A DNA stretch of 64,000 nt from Anditalea andensis (lineage in GTDB: Bacteria > Bacteroidota > Bacteroidia > Cytophagales > Cyclobacteriaceae). A model generated the notes under the pieces. It did no database searches and was not told the origin of the DNA. It worked only from the letters and a program-made list of their open reading frames with translations. Where the stretch lies: NCBI RefSeq assembly GCF_000714815.1, contig NZ_JMIH01000034.1, forward strand, positions 155,372-219,371, in the 5' to 3' direction. A program made the translations under genes and the position numbers. This document shows, in pieces, positions 25,807 to 35,313 of this stretch; the first letter of the stretch is position 1, and each line of letters opens with the position of its first letter.

Positions 25807-27042
25807 ATGCAAGATAAAATCCTACCCTCTATTAATGATCCCCGACAGCTGGAGAAGTTATACCGTGAAAATAAATCTGCTTTTAAACAAGCCTTTACCG
25901 CCCTTTATCCTAAGCATAAAGGGCAGCCACTGGCCGATTTTTGGAATGAAAGGCTTCATTATGATACTGAAGATATCAACTGGGGCAATACAAAAGAAAT
26001 ATTAGCAGTAGTTTCTTTATCTATTCTAGCAGGTCTGATAGCCAAAATTCCGGCCATCCTATCCATATGGGAAAGCTATTTTTATCCGAGAAATATTGGA
26101 TTCATATTGTTCCCCATACTAGCAGGCTATTTTGCATGGAAAAATAAACTTCATTCCAATAAAATCATCTTTATAATTCTAGCCATGCTTATAGGGGTAG
26201 TTTACATCAATTTGCTGCCCAATGAACCGAGTGATACCCTTTCTCTCGCCTGCATACATATTTTACTGTACTTATGGGCTATATTGGGTTTCGCTTATGT
26301 AGGGGATCATAGAAATATAGGAACGAAGCGGATAGATTTTTTGAAATACAATGGTGATCTCATTGTCATGACATCAATGATCCTACTGGCAGGAGGACTT
26401 ATGTCCGCAGTTACCGTTGGCTTATTTTCCATCCTCGGTTTTAATATAGAAAAATTTTATGGTGAATACATAGCCATAATCGGACTTGCTGCATCCCCTG
26501 TTCTGGCCACGTATCTGTCCCAGAAAAACCCCAGCCTGGTAGGCAAAATATCCCCTGTGATTGCTAAAATATTCAGTCCTTTGGTACTGGTGATGCTGAT
26601 CATTTACTTGGTAGCCATGCTTTTCTCCAAAAAGGATCCCTATAATGACCGAGAATTTTTGATCATCTTCAACGTACTATTGATAGGGGTAATGGCTATA
26701 ATCTTTTTCTCCGTAGTGGAAAATAATAAACTGAGCAAAAGCCAGATATGGATTTTACTGCTATTGTCTATCGTAACAATAATTGTAAACAGTATAGCTT
26801 TATCCGCCATCCTATTCAGGATCTGGGAGTTTGGTTTGACGCCAAATAGAGGCGCTGTGCTTGGTAGTAATCTGCTTATATTAATCAATTTGCTGTTGGT
26901 GACGGTGAGGATTTTCAAAACCCTGTCCAATCCTTCTGATACCTCCCGAATGGGCAAAACCATTGCTACTTATTTACCCGTATATTTTATCTGGGCCATC
27001 CTGGTTACATTTTTGTTTCCTTTAATTTTCGACTTTAAATAG
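25807..27042 (+). CDS. DUF4153-type polytopic membrane protein
   Basis: About 411 residues from the ATG at 25807; a start at 25783 is possible. A cytosolic N-terminal part of about 75 residues precedes roughly ten hydrophobic segments (for example ILAVVSLSILAGLIAKI, IGFILFPILAGYFAW, LIVMTSMILLAGGLMSAV, SQIWILLLLSIVTIIVNSIAL, YFIWAILVTFLFPLIF). This layout resembles DUF4153 proteins, whose function is unknown. It lies 80 bp before the rhamnose mutarotase gene on the same strand. Whether the two share a transcript is unclear. Confidence 0.7.
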   Translation: MQDKILPSINDPRQLEKLYRENKSAFKQAFTALYPKHKGQPLADFWNERLHYDTEDINWGNTKEILAVVSLSILAGLIAKIPAILSIWESYFYPRNIGFILFPILAGYFAWKNKLHSNKIIFIILAMLIGVVYINLLPNEPSDTLSLACIHILLYLWAILGFAYVGDHRNIGTKRIDFLKYNGDLIVMTSMILLAGGLMSAVTVGLFSILGFNIEKFYGEYIAIIGLAASPVLATYLSQKNPSLVGKISPVIAKIFSPLVLVMLIIYLVAMLFSKKDPYNDREFLIIFNVLLIGVMAIIFFSVVENNKLSKSQIWILLLLSIVTIIVNSIALSAILFRIWEFGLTPNRGAVLGSNLLILINLLLVTVRIFKTLSNPSDTSRMGKTIATYLPVYFIWAILVTFLFPLIFDFK

Positions 27043-27122
27043 TTAAGTCATCAAATATAGAGCAGACCTTTACGAAATATGGATACACGCTTTTTTTTCT
27101 ATAAGGGCATCAATATAAGACC

Positions 27123-27464
27123 ATGAATAAATCAGTTCGATATACACTATGTCTAGACCTGGTAGATGAACCAGGTCTCATAGCGGAATATGAAGCTTAC
27201 CATCAGCAGGTATGGCCGGAAATTCTGCTTAACATGAAGGCTGCCGGTATTCTTTCTGCTGAAATATACAGGTGGCAGAACAGGTTATGTATGATACTCG
27301 AAACAACGCCAGAATTCTCTTTTGATCATAAAGCCATGCTTGACCAATCCAATAAAAAGGTGATAGAATGGGAAAAATTGATGTGGAAATACCAACAAAG
27401 CCTGCCCGGTGTCCTGGATGGAAGTAAATGGCAGTTGATGCAAAAGATATTCCGGATGGATTAA
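27123..27464 (+). CDS. L-rhamnose mutarotase family protein
   Basis: 113 residues, close to the usual RhaM length of about 105. It interconverts the alpha and beta anomers of a 6-deoxy sugar such as L-rhamnose or L-fucose. Markers are RYTLCLDLVDEPGLIAEYEAYHQQVWPEI (the His of YHQQVWPE is the expected catalytic residue), AGILSAEIYRW and the C-terminal WEKLMWKYQQSLPG. No other rhamnose genes (rhaA, rhaB, rhaD) are in the window, so the sugar is uncertain and a different 6-deoxy sugar is possible. Confidence 0.85.
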   Translation: MNKSVRYTLCLDLVDEPGLIAEYEAYHQQVWPEILLNMKAAGILSAEIYRWQNRLCMILETTPEFSFDHKAMLDQSNKKVIEWEKLMWKYQQSLPGVLDGSKWQLMQKIFRMD

Positions 27465-27544
27465 ACTGTCATGATCTTGGCTATAGAGTACATACCCCCC
27501 TGTTTACTGACCTCCTTCCACCTTCATTATGGTTTTAATCCTCT

Positions 27545-28234
27545 TTATCCTCCTTTGAGCTTATCCATCAAAGCTTTTTTAAATTTATTTCCTACCGGTA
27601 TGCTTTTATCATTTGACAACACTAAGCTATCTGCATGTATGAGCTTAAGATGGCCCAGCCCTGCTATATAGGATCGGTGGACCCGTACAAATTTTTCACC
27701 TAAGAGTATTTCTGTTTCCTTCATGGTCTGTAACATCATATAAGACTTCGTCGCGGTATTTATTTTCACATAATCCTTGCATCCCTCTATATACAATACA
27801 TCGCTGTGCTTGATTCTCTGAATCCCCCATCGATCTTTAATCAATAAATATTTTTCATCTTCCTCTGATACCAAGGGCGTTTCCGCCTGCTCTTTAAATT
27901 TCTGAATTGCTTTCAAAAACCTATCGTATGCTATAGGCTTTAATAAGTAATCAACCACATCCAATTCATAGCCATCAAAAGCATACTCCCGATAGGCTGT
28001 TGCCAATATGGTTTTGGGAGGAGTTTCAAGTGACTGTAAGAATTGAGTACCTTTGATCAGGGGCATTTCTATATCCAGAAACATCAGATCAGGTTGATTA
28101 TTTTTAAGGTATTCGGAAGCTTCAAATGCATTTCGGCATTTGAATAGCAGCATAAGGTCGGGCGTTTGTTCTATATAATTTTCTAATACCTCTATAGCCA
28201 GAGGTTCATCATCTACTATTATACATGTAATCAT
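27545..28234 (-). CDS. LytTR family response regulator
   Basis: 229 residues. The receiver domain (1-120) has acidic residues D8 and D9, phosphoacceptor D54 (LMFLDIEMP) and Lys in the DYLLKP motif. The C-terminal LytTR DNA-binding domain (about 130-229) contains YLLIKDRWGIQRIKHSDVLYIEGCKDYVKI and EKFVRVHRSYIAGLGHLK. Such regulators bind direct repeats upstream of target genes. The start codon overlaps the stop of the histidine kinase gene, so the two are translationally coupled. Confidence 0.92.
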   Translation of the reverse strand: MITCIIVDDEPLAIEVLENYIEQTPDLMLLFKCRNAFEASEYLKNNQPDLMFLDIEMPLIKGTQFLQSLETPPKTILATAYREYAFDGYELDVVDYLLKPIAYDRFLKAIQKFKEQAETPLVSEEDEKYLLIKDRWGIQRIKHSDVLYIEGCKDYVKINTATKSYMMLQTMKETEILLGEKFVRVHRSYIAGLGHLKLIHADSLVLSNDKSIPVGNKFKKALMDKLKGG

Positions 28235-29322
28235 AAATTAGTAAGGGTTAGTTCTGCCAAAAATCTATCTTCATTTTCCTTTAACAGCATCTGGTGAGTG
28301 TGTGGATAATATAGCTGGAGCCTTTTACGGATATTCGGTAGACCGATGCCTCCTACCTCCTGTTTCGTCATAGGATTTTTGTAAACGGAGTTTTCTACAG
28401 AAAAACATAAATTTCCTTTTTCAATTTTGAGCACCATATTCACATATGCCTGATCAACCAACCTATGTGACCCATGTTTAAAACTATTCTCTATCAAAGG
28501 CAGCAATAACAGTGGTGGAATACTCAGATGAGTACTATCCTCTACAGCTAACTGGAAGGTGAAGGTGGACTGAGGATACCGCTTTTGCTCCATTTCCATA
28601 TAGTTTTGCAGGAAGACTATTTCATCTTTTAGAGGCACCAGCTCCTTACTACTGTTGTAAAGAATATGGCGCATCATATCAGAAAGCAACATTATAAATC
28701 GGGGTGTCTCCGCGGCCCCTTTTAAACTGAGACTATATATGCTATTGAGCGTATTGAAAAGAAAATGAGGCTGCAGCTGAGTTTTTAAAACATCAAACTG
28801 CAACTGCAAATTCTCTTTTTCGAGATTATAGCGGCGCCTTTCATTTTCAAAGGCAAAACGGACAAAGGCTATACTAGAAAAAGCTATCAGGTCAGTCACG
28901 AGCACATCTAAATTCCAGCCGGCGAAAATGTATTTCGCCTGATTCAGTGAGCTCTGCCACTGGTAATAGTAAAACCTATATAGCTCATCAGATTCCCCCC
29001 TTACTGACATAAAAAGGTAATTCACCGCTAAGTTGCTGATTTTACTGATAAAAGCTACATATACTATAGTGACCAGCAACAACCCTAAATGTTTATTTGT
29101 AGCCAAAAATCGAGGAATAATAATCCGGTAAAAAGGAATAAAATAAACACTCAAAAAGATAGCATAGAGGATAAGCTCCGGAAATGGCCATAACCTATCG
29201 GCCTGGGGAATAGTAGGGGTCAAGCCCGAATAATAACTGTATTTATATAGGCACACATAAATAAGCCATACCCCAAGTTCAAATACCTGAGGGAAGTCCA
29301 TATTATAACTTTTTAGCTTCAT
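28231..29322 (-). CDS. LytS/YehU-type sensor histidine kinase
   Basis: 363 residues. About four transmembrane helices occupy the first 160 residues (VFELGVWLIYVCLYKYSYY, ELILYAIFLSVYFIPFY, LGLLLVTIVYVAFISKI, VLVTDLIAFSSIAFVRF). The His-kinase domain (PF06580 type) has phosphoacceptor His186 in QLQPHFLFNTLNSIYSL and an N-box PLIENSFKHGS. An HATPase_c part ends the protein with the GIGLPNIRKRLQLYY G-box. It senses an unknown signal at the inner membrane and phosphorylates the LytTR partner encoded immediately downstream with a 4-bp overlap. Confidence 0.92.
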   Translation of the reverse strand: MKLKSYNMDFPQVFELGVWLIYVCLYKYSYYSGLTPTIPQADRLWPFPELILYAIFLSVYFIPFYRIIIPRFLATNKHLGLLLVTIVYVAFISKISNLAVNYLFMSVRGESDELYRFYYYQWQSSLNQAKYIFAGWNLDVLVTDLIAFSSIAFVRFAFENERRRYNLEKENLQLQFDVLKTQLQPHFLFNTLNSIYSLSLKGAAETPRFIMLLSDMMRHILYNSSKELVPLKDEIVFLQNYMEMEQKRYPQSTFTFQLAVEDSTHLSIPPLLLLPLIENSFKHGSHRLVDQAYVNMVLKIEKGNLCFSVENSVYKNPMTKQEVGGIGLPNIRKRLQLYYPHTHQMLLKENEDRFLAELTLTNL

Positions 29323-29544
29323 GTTTTCATAATCATTTATTTCATCTCATAACCTGTTTCATAAAGGGTAGGAATAGCCTTTCCCCCAATGGATTTTTGG
29401 GCCCACTGTGTACCTTGATACCTATCAGGGCATTGTTTGGTATGAAGGATATGATAAGCTCAGCTTCCTTTCTTTATCATTGATTTTTAAAGGCCAGAAC
29501 ATGTCCAGTACCATAATAGGTAGGGATGGATCTTGCTTGGACCG

Positions 29545-29619
29545 GTAATCATCCCCGTGTGTGACGGTCAACGTCATGCTCGATTTGATCTGTATATAAT
29601 TTGTTTTAAATGGTCATAA
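29545..29619. repeat. Diverged direct repeat, copy 1
   Basis: Copy 1 shares with copies 2 and 3 the ordered blocks TAATCATCCC, GTGTGTG-like, CATGCTCG, TTTCATCTG-like, TATAATTTG and TTTTAAATGGTCA. The spacing between blocks is kept, so the copies arose by duplication rather than by chance. Confidence 0.7.
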
Positions 29620-29679
29620 CTTGTTCTCTACCGGAGGTCGGGATAGCCTGTCCTGAATTTATTCGGGAGAATCACCCAT

Positions 29680-29756
29680 ATTTATAATCATCCCAGTATG
29701 TGAGGTTTTCCCCATGCTCGTTTTCATCTGTTTATAATTTGGTTTTAAATGGTCAG
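29680..29756. repeat. Diverged direct repeat, copy 2
   Basis: Copy 2 begins TTTATAATCATCCCAGTATGTG and contains CATGCTCG and TTTTAAATGGTCAG in the same order and spacing as copy 1. Confidence 0.7.
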
Positions 29757-29772
29757 ATGGAATCTCGCAATG

Positions 29773-29822
29773 TTTATAATCATCCCGGTGTGTAAAGGAT
29801 ACTTCATGCTCGATTTCATATG
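29773..29822. repeat. Diverged direct repeat, copy 3 (shorter)
   Basis: Copy 3 begins TTTATAATCATCCCGGTGTG and keeps CATGCTCGATTTCAT, then diverges before the TTTTAAATGGTCA block. Confidence 0.65.
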
Positions 29823-30008
29823 CCTAAATTCATGAATTTTTCTGACAGTGCAGTTCCACGGATAGGTTTTTATCGACGAACGCAGTATGTGATCGACGAA
29901 AACCAGGTATCTCCAAAACTTGTCGGGATATATACGTGGTAGTCTATTAAAATTCGCAGATGCAGACAACCTTGACTTGATTTGCCTATCATTTAACAAA
30001 AACAAATC

Positions 30009-31319
30009 ATGAAAAATCAAAAAAACATTTCCCTGCCTGCTTTATTATTGTTATTTCTATTGGCCAGTTTTCATCATCTTAATATTTATGAAAAAAGAAT
30101 AGCGCCACATTTCATGACTGAAGATGGATTGACTTCTATAAGTTTAAATGATTATGAATCGTTTAAAAAATCCATCATGCCACTCATCAATCAGATAGGT
30201 GACAAAAGAATAGTTGCCCTGGGAGAAGGTACACATGGCACCTATGAATTCAACAAGATCAGATTCTGGATCAGCAGAATTTTGGTGGAAGAAAAGGGTT
30301 TTAACCATATTGCCTTCGAAAATGATTTCAGTGATTCATATATGCTCAACAAAGGTATGGGGGAAGCCAAGCCGCTGGAATCCCTTATGAAAAAATACCT
30401 TTTGCGCATATGGCAGACGCAAGAAGTAAAAGACATGCTCACCTGGATGCAGCAATTGGGTATAGAGCAAAGGTCCAAACTTAAATTTGGTGGAATAGAT
30501 AATAATTTTATCAGCAATGATGTAGCCTCCATGATAGATCTATTAAAATCTATAAAATACCCCAAACTAAAAGAACTCGCCTCCGAATTAGAAGTGCATG
30601 CCGTCTACCAGGATTCAATCCGTAGACTACAAAACTATGGTTCCTTTCAGCCTGACATGAAAGCTTTGGTACAAAACGGTGTGAAAGGTTACCAGATTGC
30701 TTACCAAATGGAATTGGAAGTGAAAGAATCAGACATGCCCGACAGTATAAAAATGAATTTATCCGGATTGCTCTTAGACACTAAGCTCGGGTTCAACGCC
30801 TTTTTTCAATGGGCTACCTCAAAGACCGAAAGCTCCAGGGATAGCTGTATGGCAGAAATGGCAAACTGGATGATCCAGGAACCTACTGATAAAATAATCA
30901 TATGGGCGCACAATGGACACGTGGCCAAAAACGAAATCATGGATGGCATGGTAGGGGGCATGGGGGGCAGGCTGGAAGAAAAAATGCCTGGCGAAACATT
31001 CATTCTTGGCTTTGGAACCTCCCGTGGCACCCACTCTGCCATGGAAGACCGGTATATCAACCAAGATAACGGGTTAAAAATCTATCCTTTAGAAGCGGCT
31101 ATACCTGGATCATGGGAGGAAAGATTTGATCAAATCAATGTAAAAGCATTTTATGCTCCTACTCTGATTTTGAACAAAAACAAAGAGGTACTTCCGCACA
31201 GATTTATAGGATATAATCCCGGCAGCGGTGAAAACAGTTATGATGCTACCAATTTGATAGATCTCTATGATGGTTTTATATTTATCAGAGAAACAACTGC
31301 ATCAAAATTTTTTGAATAA
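30009..31319 (+). CDS. Erythromycin esterase family protein, secreted
   Basis: 436 residues, consistent with the EreA/EreB-like family. A hydrophobic signal segment (LPALLLLFLLASFHHL) suggests export. The family motif IVALGEGTHGTYEF carries Glu73, His76 and Glu80, the metal or catalytic cluster. AFENDFSDSYMLN and IIIWAHNGHVAKNE (a second His pair) follow, as in the fold. Known members hydrolyse macrolide lactones or succinoglycan; the substrate here is unknown and resistance must not be assumed. It is transcribed rightward and ends at a strong hairpin shared with the converging permease gene. Confidence 0.87.
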   Translation: MKNQKNISLPALLLLFLLASFHHLNIYEKRIAPHFMTEDGLTSISLNDYESFKKSIMPLINQIGDKRIVALGEGTHGTYEFNKIRFWISRILVEEKGFNHIAFENDFSDSYMLNKGMGEAKPLESLMKKYLLRIWQTQEVKDMLTWMQQLGIEQRSKLKFGGIDNNFISNDVASMIDLLKSIKYPKLKELASELEVHAVYQDSIRRLQNYGSFQPDMKALVQNGVKGYQIAYQMELEVKESDMPDSIKMNLSGLLLDTKLGFNAFFQWATSKTESSRDSCMAEMANWMIQEPTDKIIIWAHNGHVAKNEIMDGMVGGMGGRLEEKMPGETFILGFGTSRGTHSAMEDRYINQDNGLKIYPLEAAIPGSWEERFDQINVKAFYAPTLILNKNKEVLPHRFIGYNPGSGENSYDATNLIDLYDGFIFIRETTASKFFE

Positions 31320-31331
31320 TAGGGATTTATG

Positions 31332-31366
31332 TAGAACAGAAGCAAAATGCGGGTGCTTCTGTTCTA
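31332..31366. terminator. Bidirectional hairpin terminator between convergent genes
   Basis: A perfect 13-bp stem (31332-31344 with 31354-31366) with a 9-nt loop lies 12 bp after the esterase stop codon and 20 bp from the stop of the leftward permease gene. The U-run is short, but position and stem strength argue for termination in both directions. Confidence 0.7.
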
Positions 31367-31386
31367 TCGTGCGACATCCACTCATA

Positions 31387-33756
31387 TCATTCACTAATCA
31401 GGGCATTTACCGGATTTTGAATGGCAGCCTTAAGGGACTGGAAGGTTACAGTAATTATGGCTATACTTAAGGATACCAGACCTGTAATGACAAATAAATC
31501 CCATCCTACAACCGTCTTGTACTGAAAATTATCCAACCATTGTTCCATAATGTAATAAGTAATGGGTACAGCGATCACAAAGGATATGGCTACAAGTTTG
31601 ATGAACTCCATTGACAGTAAATAAACTATTTTACTGACACTGGCTCCCAAGACTTTTCTCACACCGATTTCCTTTTTACGCTGTTCGGCTGTAAATGCCG
31701 CTAATCCAAACAATCCCAAACAGGATATGAAAATGGAAACACTGCTAAACGTAGCCGTCAATAAGGATGTTTGTTTTTCACTTTTAAAGTTAGCTGCATA
31801 CTGCTGATCCACAAATTCATATTCCAGTGGATGATCAGGATCATGTTTTCTGAATATCTCATGGATAGTCGCCAATTGTGCATCTACACCTGCTCCATCG
31901 GGATTAAGCTTAGCCGTAAATACAGGTAGATAAGCAGAGGGCCCGGCTACTAGTAATGGGACATTGTTTCCAAAGGGCGAGGTTATGAGAAAATCTTTAA
32001 AAACCCCTACTATGGTATACTCTAAAAAACTATCATAAACCACTTTACCTATCGGATCCTCATATCCCATCAATCTGGCCGCGGTTTCATTGATCAACAT
32101 AGCGGTAGAATCAGTAGCATATAAATCTATATTGATATCTCTTCCTGCCACCAGTTGCACACCCGTGGTTTTTACCCAATCCCTGTCTGCACCGTACCGG
32201 TACAAAATCAGCTTCGTCTCCTCCTGCTTACCCTCCCACTCTATACCGGATGAATTATTTATAGGCCGTGTCATCGCAGCACCTGTCCGTGTGACAGAAG
32301 AAACGGCATTGGATGAAATCAGATCATTCCGTATCAGTTCAGCTTTATCTCTGGTCGTATTATTTAAATATAATGTAATCAGATGATCCTGATCATAACC
32401 CAGGTCCCTTTCTGAGGCAAATTTGATCTGTTGTCTAACGATAAGCGTACAAAGGATGAGACCTATAGCAAAGCAAAACTGTACCACTACGAGTATTTTT
32501 CTCCCTTCGAAAACAGCATTTCTCTTAATAAATGTCCCTTTTAAGACGCTGGCCGGTCTGAATGAAGATAGCATGAAAGCCGGATAGCTTCCTGCCATAA
32601 AACCGGTGACCATGATAAAAGCTATATAGGAAAGCCAAAACCACATTTGGTCTACAGGCAATAAAAACTGCTGTCCGATCATCTGACCGAAATAGGGAAT
32701 CAGCAGATAAACCAAGCCCAAAGCTATCAAACCTGAAATGCATGCCAACAGTACCGATTCGCTGATAAATTGGAAGATCAGCATCTGCCGCTCTGCTCCT
32801 ATCGTTTTTCTGATCCCTACTTCTTTAGCCCGCTTTTGGCTCCTGGCCGTACTTAGATTCATAAAATTGATACAGGCTATCAGCAATATAAAAATGCCTA
32901 TAGCGCCAAACATATAAACCCTATCTATCCTTCCGCCTGCTGCTTTCCCATTTTCAAACCGGTTATATAGGTGCCATCTGGACGAGGGATAAAGCAATAC
33001 GTCCATATCTGCCACTTCATCTTTTTTCCTGCTGACATGGATAATCTTCTGATTAACAGCAGCTATATCCGACTTTGGATAAAGCTGTACAAAGGTGTTT
33101 ACATAACTATTTGACCAGCTATGAGGTGATTGGTCATAATAGCCCATCTCCTCTTTCATCTTCCAGTCCAATACTGCTTCAAAGGCAAACCTGGTATTGG
33201 TGGGAAGCGGTTTCAATACTCCCGTTACAGTAAATAAATGTTCATCCTGCATCTGTATTACTTTACCTATAGGATCTTCCCGGCCAAAAAATTTATCTGC
33301 CAATTCAGCCGTCAATACTATTGCGTTTGGCACATTAAAAGCAGATTCCTTATTGCCCAATAAAAATTCAAAATCAAACATATCAAAAAATGAAGGCTCC
33401 ATAAATACTGTATGCTGTTTGAATGACATGTCTTCATACTTCAAATAAAAGTGGTTACCCCCGTCATACCTGGCTACATTCAATATTTCGGGATACTCTT
33501 CCAATAGGGAGGCCCCCAGCGGTTCCGACGTATAATTGGTATGATGGATGGTTCCGTTATAATCAAACCTATGGTAAGCCTCATATAAATCCTTACTATG
33601 TCGGTGAAAACGGTCAAAACTTACCTCATGCTGTATCCATAAAAGAATGATCAGGGCCCCTGTCATTCCGATGGCCAGTCCCAAAAGGTTAAGGGTAGCG
33701 TAACCCTTGTTGCGAAGAAGATTCCTCCAGGTGATTTTTAAATAATTTAGTAACAT
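31387..33756 (-). CDS. ABC transporter permease, MacB/FtsX type with two FtsX domains
   Basis: About 789 residues from the ATG at 33756 (LLNYLKITWRNLLRNKGYATLNLLG). A longer frame to 33804 lacks family resemblance. The order is a TM helix (GLAIGMTGALIILLW), a MacB periplasmic core domain, three TM helices with RSQKRAKEVGIRKTIGAE, a short linker, a second periplasmic core and three last TM helices with EQRKKEIGVRKVLGASVSKI. This is the eight-TM layout of Bacteroidota efflux permeases. No ATPase or membrane-fusion gene is adjacent, so its nucleotide-binding partner lies elsewhere. Export of peptides or lipids is inferred from the family. Confidence 0.9.
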   Translation of the reverse strand: MLLNYLKITWRNLLRNKGYATLNLLGLAIGMTGALIILLWIQHEVSFDRFHRHSKDLYEAYHRFDYNGTIHHTNYTSEPLGASLLEEYPEILNVARYDGGNHFYLKYEDMSFKQHTVFMEPSFFDMFDFEFLLGNKESAFNVPNAIVLTAELADKFFGREDPIGKVIQMQDEHLFTVTGVLKPLPTNTRFAFEAVLDWKMKEEMGYYDQSPHSWSNSYVNTFVQLYPKSDIAAVNQKIIHVSRKKDEVADMDVLLYPSSRWHLYNRFENGKAAGGRIDRVYMFGAIGIFILLIACINFMNLSTARSQKRAKEVGIRKTIGAERQMLIFQFISESVLLACISGLIALGLVYLLIPYFGQMIGQQFLLPVDQMWFWLSYIAFIMVTGFMAGSYPAFMLSSFRPASVLKGTFIKRNAVFEGRKILVVVQFCFAIGLILCTLIVRQQIKFASERDLGYDQDHLITLYLNNTTRDKAELIRNDLISSNAVSSVTRTGAAMTRPINNSSGIEWEGKQEETKLILYRYGADRDWVKTTGVQLVAGRDINIDLYATDSTAMLINETAARLMGYEDPIGKVVYDSFLEYTIVGVFKDFLITSPFGNNVPLLVAGPSAYLPVFTAKLNPDGAGVDAQLATIHEIFRKHDPDHPLEYEFVDQQYAANFKSEKQTSLLTATFSSVSIFISCLGLFGLAAFTAEQRKKEIGVRKVLGASVSKIVYLLSMEFIKLVAISFVIAVPITYYIMEQWLDNFQYKTVVGWDLFVITGLVSLSIAIITVTFQSLKAAIQNPVNALISE

Positions 33757-34208
33757 TGGCCAACAACTTTTATTTATAATAGTGTGATCAATAATCCTTG
33801 GCATTGCTCCCCTTACGCTATAGGCGTACCTCTAATGTATTAAATGCGGCAGCTTTCTCTAATAAAGTAAATGGAGTTTGTATGCTATGGACTTTTTTAT
33901 GTTGAATAAATTTGTAGGTTTTTATACATATTACCAGTAAGGTGCCAACATCAAACCGTCATAAATGCGGCCATACCTACATTCCTTACCCATACCCTAT
34001 TCTCACGCGAACAGATTTGTTCGTATGTGGACAAAATTATGTAAACATTTTTTTACATTAGGTAAAGTGTCAGGTTCTATCTGCTTTGCATTTCAGATAT
34101 CCTTTTCAAAAATATCTTCTGTTTAAATCTATTGTGGTAAGTGCCCAGAATAGATTAAAACTCCTTACGATTAGGTGATGATTTTTTCTTCTACATATAA
34201 AAAACAAA
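33757..34208. other. Intergenic region, no gene seen
   Basis: About 450 bp upstream of the permease gene. It should hold the permease promoter. No coding frame with family resemblance and no repeat was found. Confidence 0.4.
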
Positions 34209-34258
34209 TGACCATTCATTATACAATACTTCATTAAGTATTGTATAATGAATGGTCA
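34209..34258 (-). terminator. Long AT-rich hairpin terminator (23-bp perfect stem)
   Basis: Positions 34209-34231 and 34236-34258 form a perfect 23-bp inverted repeat with the loop CATT. Read leftward, the stem is followed by a T-rich tract (TTTGTTTTTTAT), which fits a terminator 80 bp after the leftward lipoprotein gene. The stem is unusually long and AT-rich for a terminator. Confidence 0.65.
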
Positions 34259-34337
34259 AGCAATGGTTTATGTATAAAAAGCATCTTCTATTTCGGAAGG
34301 GGCTATCATGGCCAACTATTGACCGAATCCCCACTGC

Positions 34338-34814
34338 TTAAATAGGATCACTGGTTACTATATATTTGGATTTATCTGTTGCCATATGGTTGAAATGTAT
34401 CCTTCCAGGAGTTGAATATTCTTGGGATGCTTTGGGATAAATGCTGATCAGAAACCGATGTTCCCCTGCAGACAGTTCCCGATCTAGAAATACCACATTG
34501 GTACCTATTACTTCTTTGATAGCCGCTATCGGCAGCTTTTCATCTCCACCCTCCTGCTTTACTACCTGAATGACCCTCAAACTCTCCAATGTATCCTGGC
34601 CGGTCAGGTCAAAGCTAAGTTCACGGATAAACTGTGGTTTGTTAAGTTGCAGGACCAGCTCTGCCACTTCGTTAAACTCCCCCCCTAAGATTGGATGATC
34701 ATATTCAATTACATTAAGGGTTCCATTTTGTGCTATATCTGATTGACCTTTGCATTGTGCAAACAGGACCATTAAAGCGGTACCCAATAGTGTGTGGTAT
34801 ATAGTGTTTTTCAT
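34338..34814 (-). CDS. Lipoprotein resembling a sialidase N-terminal domain
   Basis: 158 residues with a lipoprotein signal (hydrophobic LLGTALMVLFAQC; Cys in the lipobox). The mature part is a beta-sandwich-like domain. The layout, with an opening HPILGG segment, a run of strands, LDRELSAGEHRFLIS and a closing IHFNHMATDKSKYIV, resembles the N-terminal domain of Bacteroidota BNR sialidases. No catalytic sialidase domain follows. The gene either encodes a stand-alone carbohydrate-binding lipoprotein or is what is left of a larger gene. The family assignment is tentative. Confidence 0.6.
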   Translation of the reverse strand: MKNTIYHTLLGTALMVLFAQCKGQSDIAQNGTLNVIEYDHPILGGEFNEVAELVLQLNKPQFIRELSFDLTGQDTLESLRVIQVVKQEGGDEKLPIAAIKEVIGTNVVFLDRELSAGEHRFLISIYPKASQEYSTPGRIHFNHMATDKSKYIVTSDPI

Positions 34815-35313
34815 AATCTATATTTTGTTCTTCAAAAAAAAGCCTATAATACTATCCTCATTTAAGAAACATATACAGTAAATATATGCATTTAATTATT
34901 TATTTCAATAATAGTTTAATAATTTCAAGAATAAATTACACCAACGGTCATTCCGAAATAGAGAAAAAACAATAGTTGGCCTAATAAGCCAGCCTTATAG
35001 TTCTCCTTTGCTGAAAAAAATTATTTTTAACCCCCAACTGCCTGTCATTACCTACTAAATGAACCGATTAATAGGCACCCTTTTATATAAATATGCAGTT
35101 AATCTGCCCCTGAACCGCAATTAAAAGCTACCTGTGTTGTAGCAGATCAGTTCCATCCTGCGTACAGGCATCAAGACGTCTTAACCATTATCATTTTAAA
35201 ACATATAAAAAAGCATATCATTTGCCTGCCTGGGAGATGGATATGGATCCTCCGAGGCATCCTGCTTGGCTCCTTGACAGAACAAATCATGATAATAACA
35301 AAATGTATAACAT
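34815..35313. other. Intergenic region, no gene seen
   Basis: About 500 bp between divergent genes. No conserved structure other than AT-rich DNA was seen; promoters for both flanking genes are expected. Confidence 0.4.

Larger units (their letters stand above)
29323..30008. other. Non-coding spacer upstream of the LytS gene, containing three diverged repeats
   Basis: This 686-bp stretch has no convincing gene. Its notable content is the set of three diverged direct repeats listed separately. It must also contain the promoters of the leftward kinase gene and the rightward erythromycin-esterase gene. Confidence 0.55.

Noticed and set aside
29745..30020. Possible 91-codon leftward gene in the repeat region
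   Set aside because: It overlaps two of the diverged repeats and the start of the rightward esterase gene, and its protein resembles nothing known.
30009..31319. Macrolide resistance determinant
   Set aside because: The family motif is present, but most members of this family in environmental bacteria have unknown substrates, so resistance cannot be claimed.
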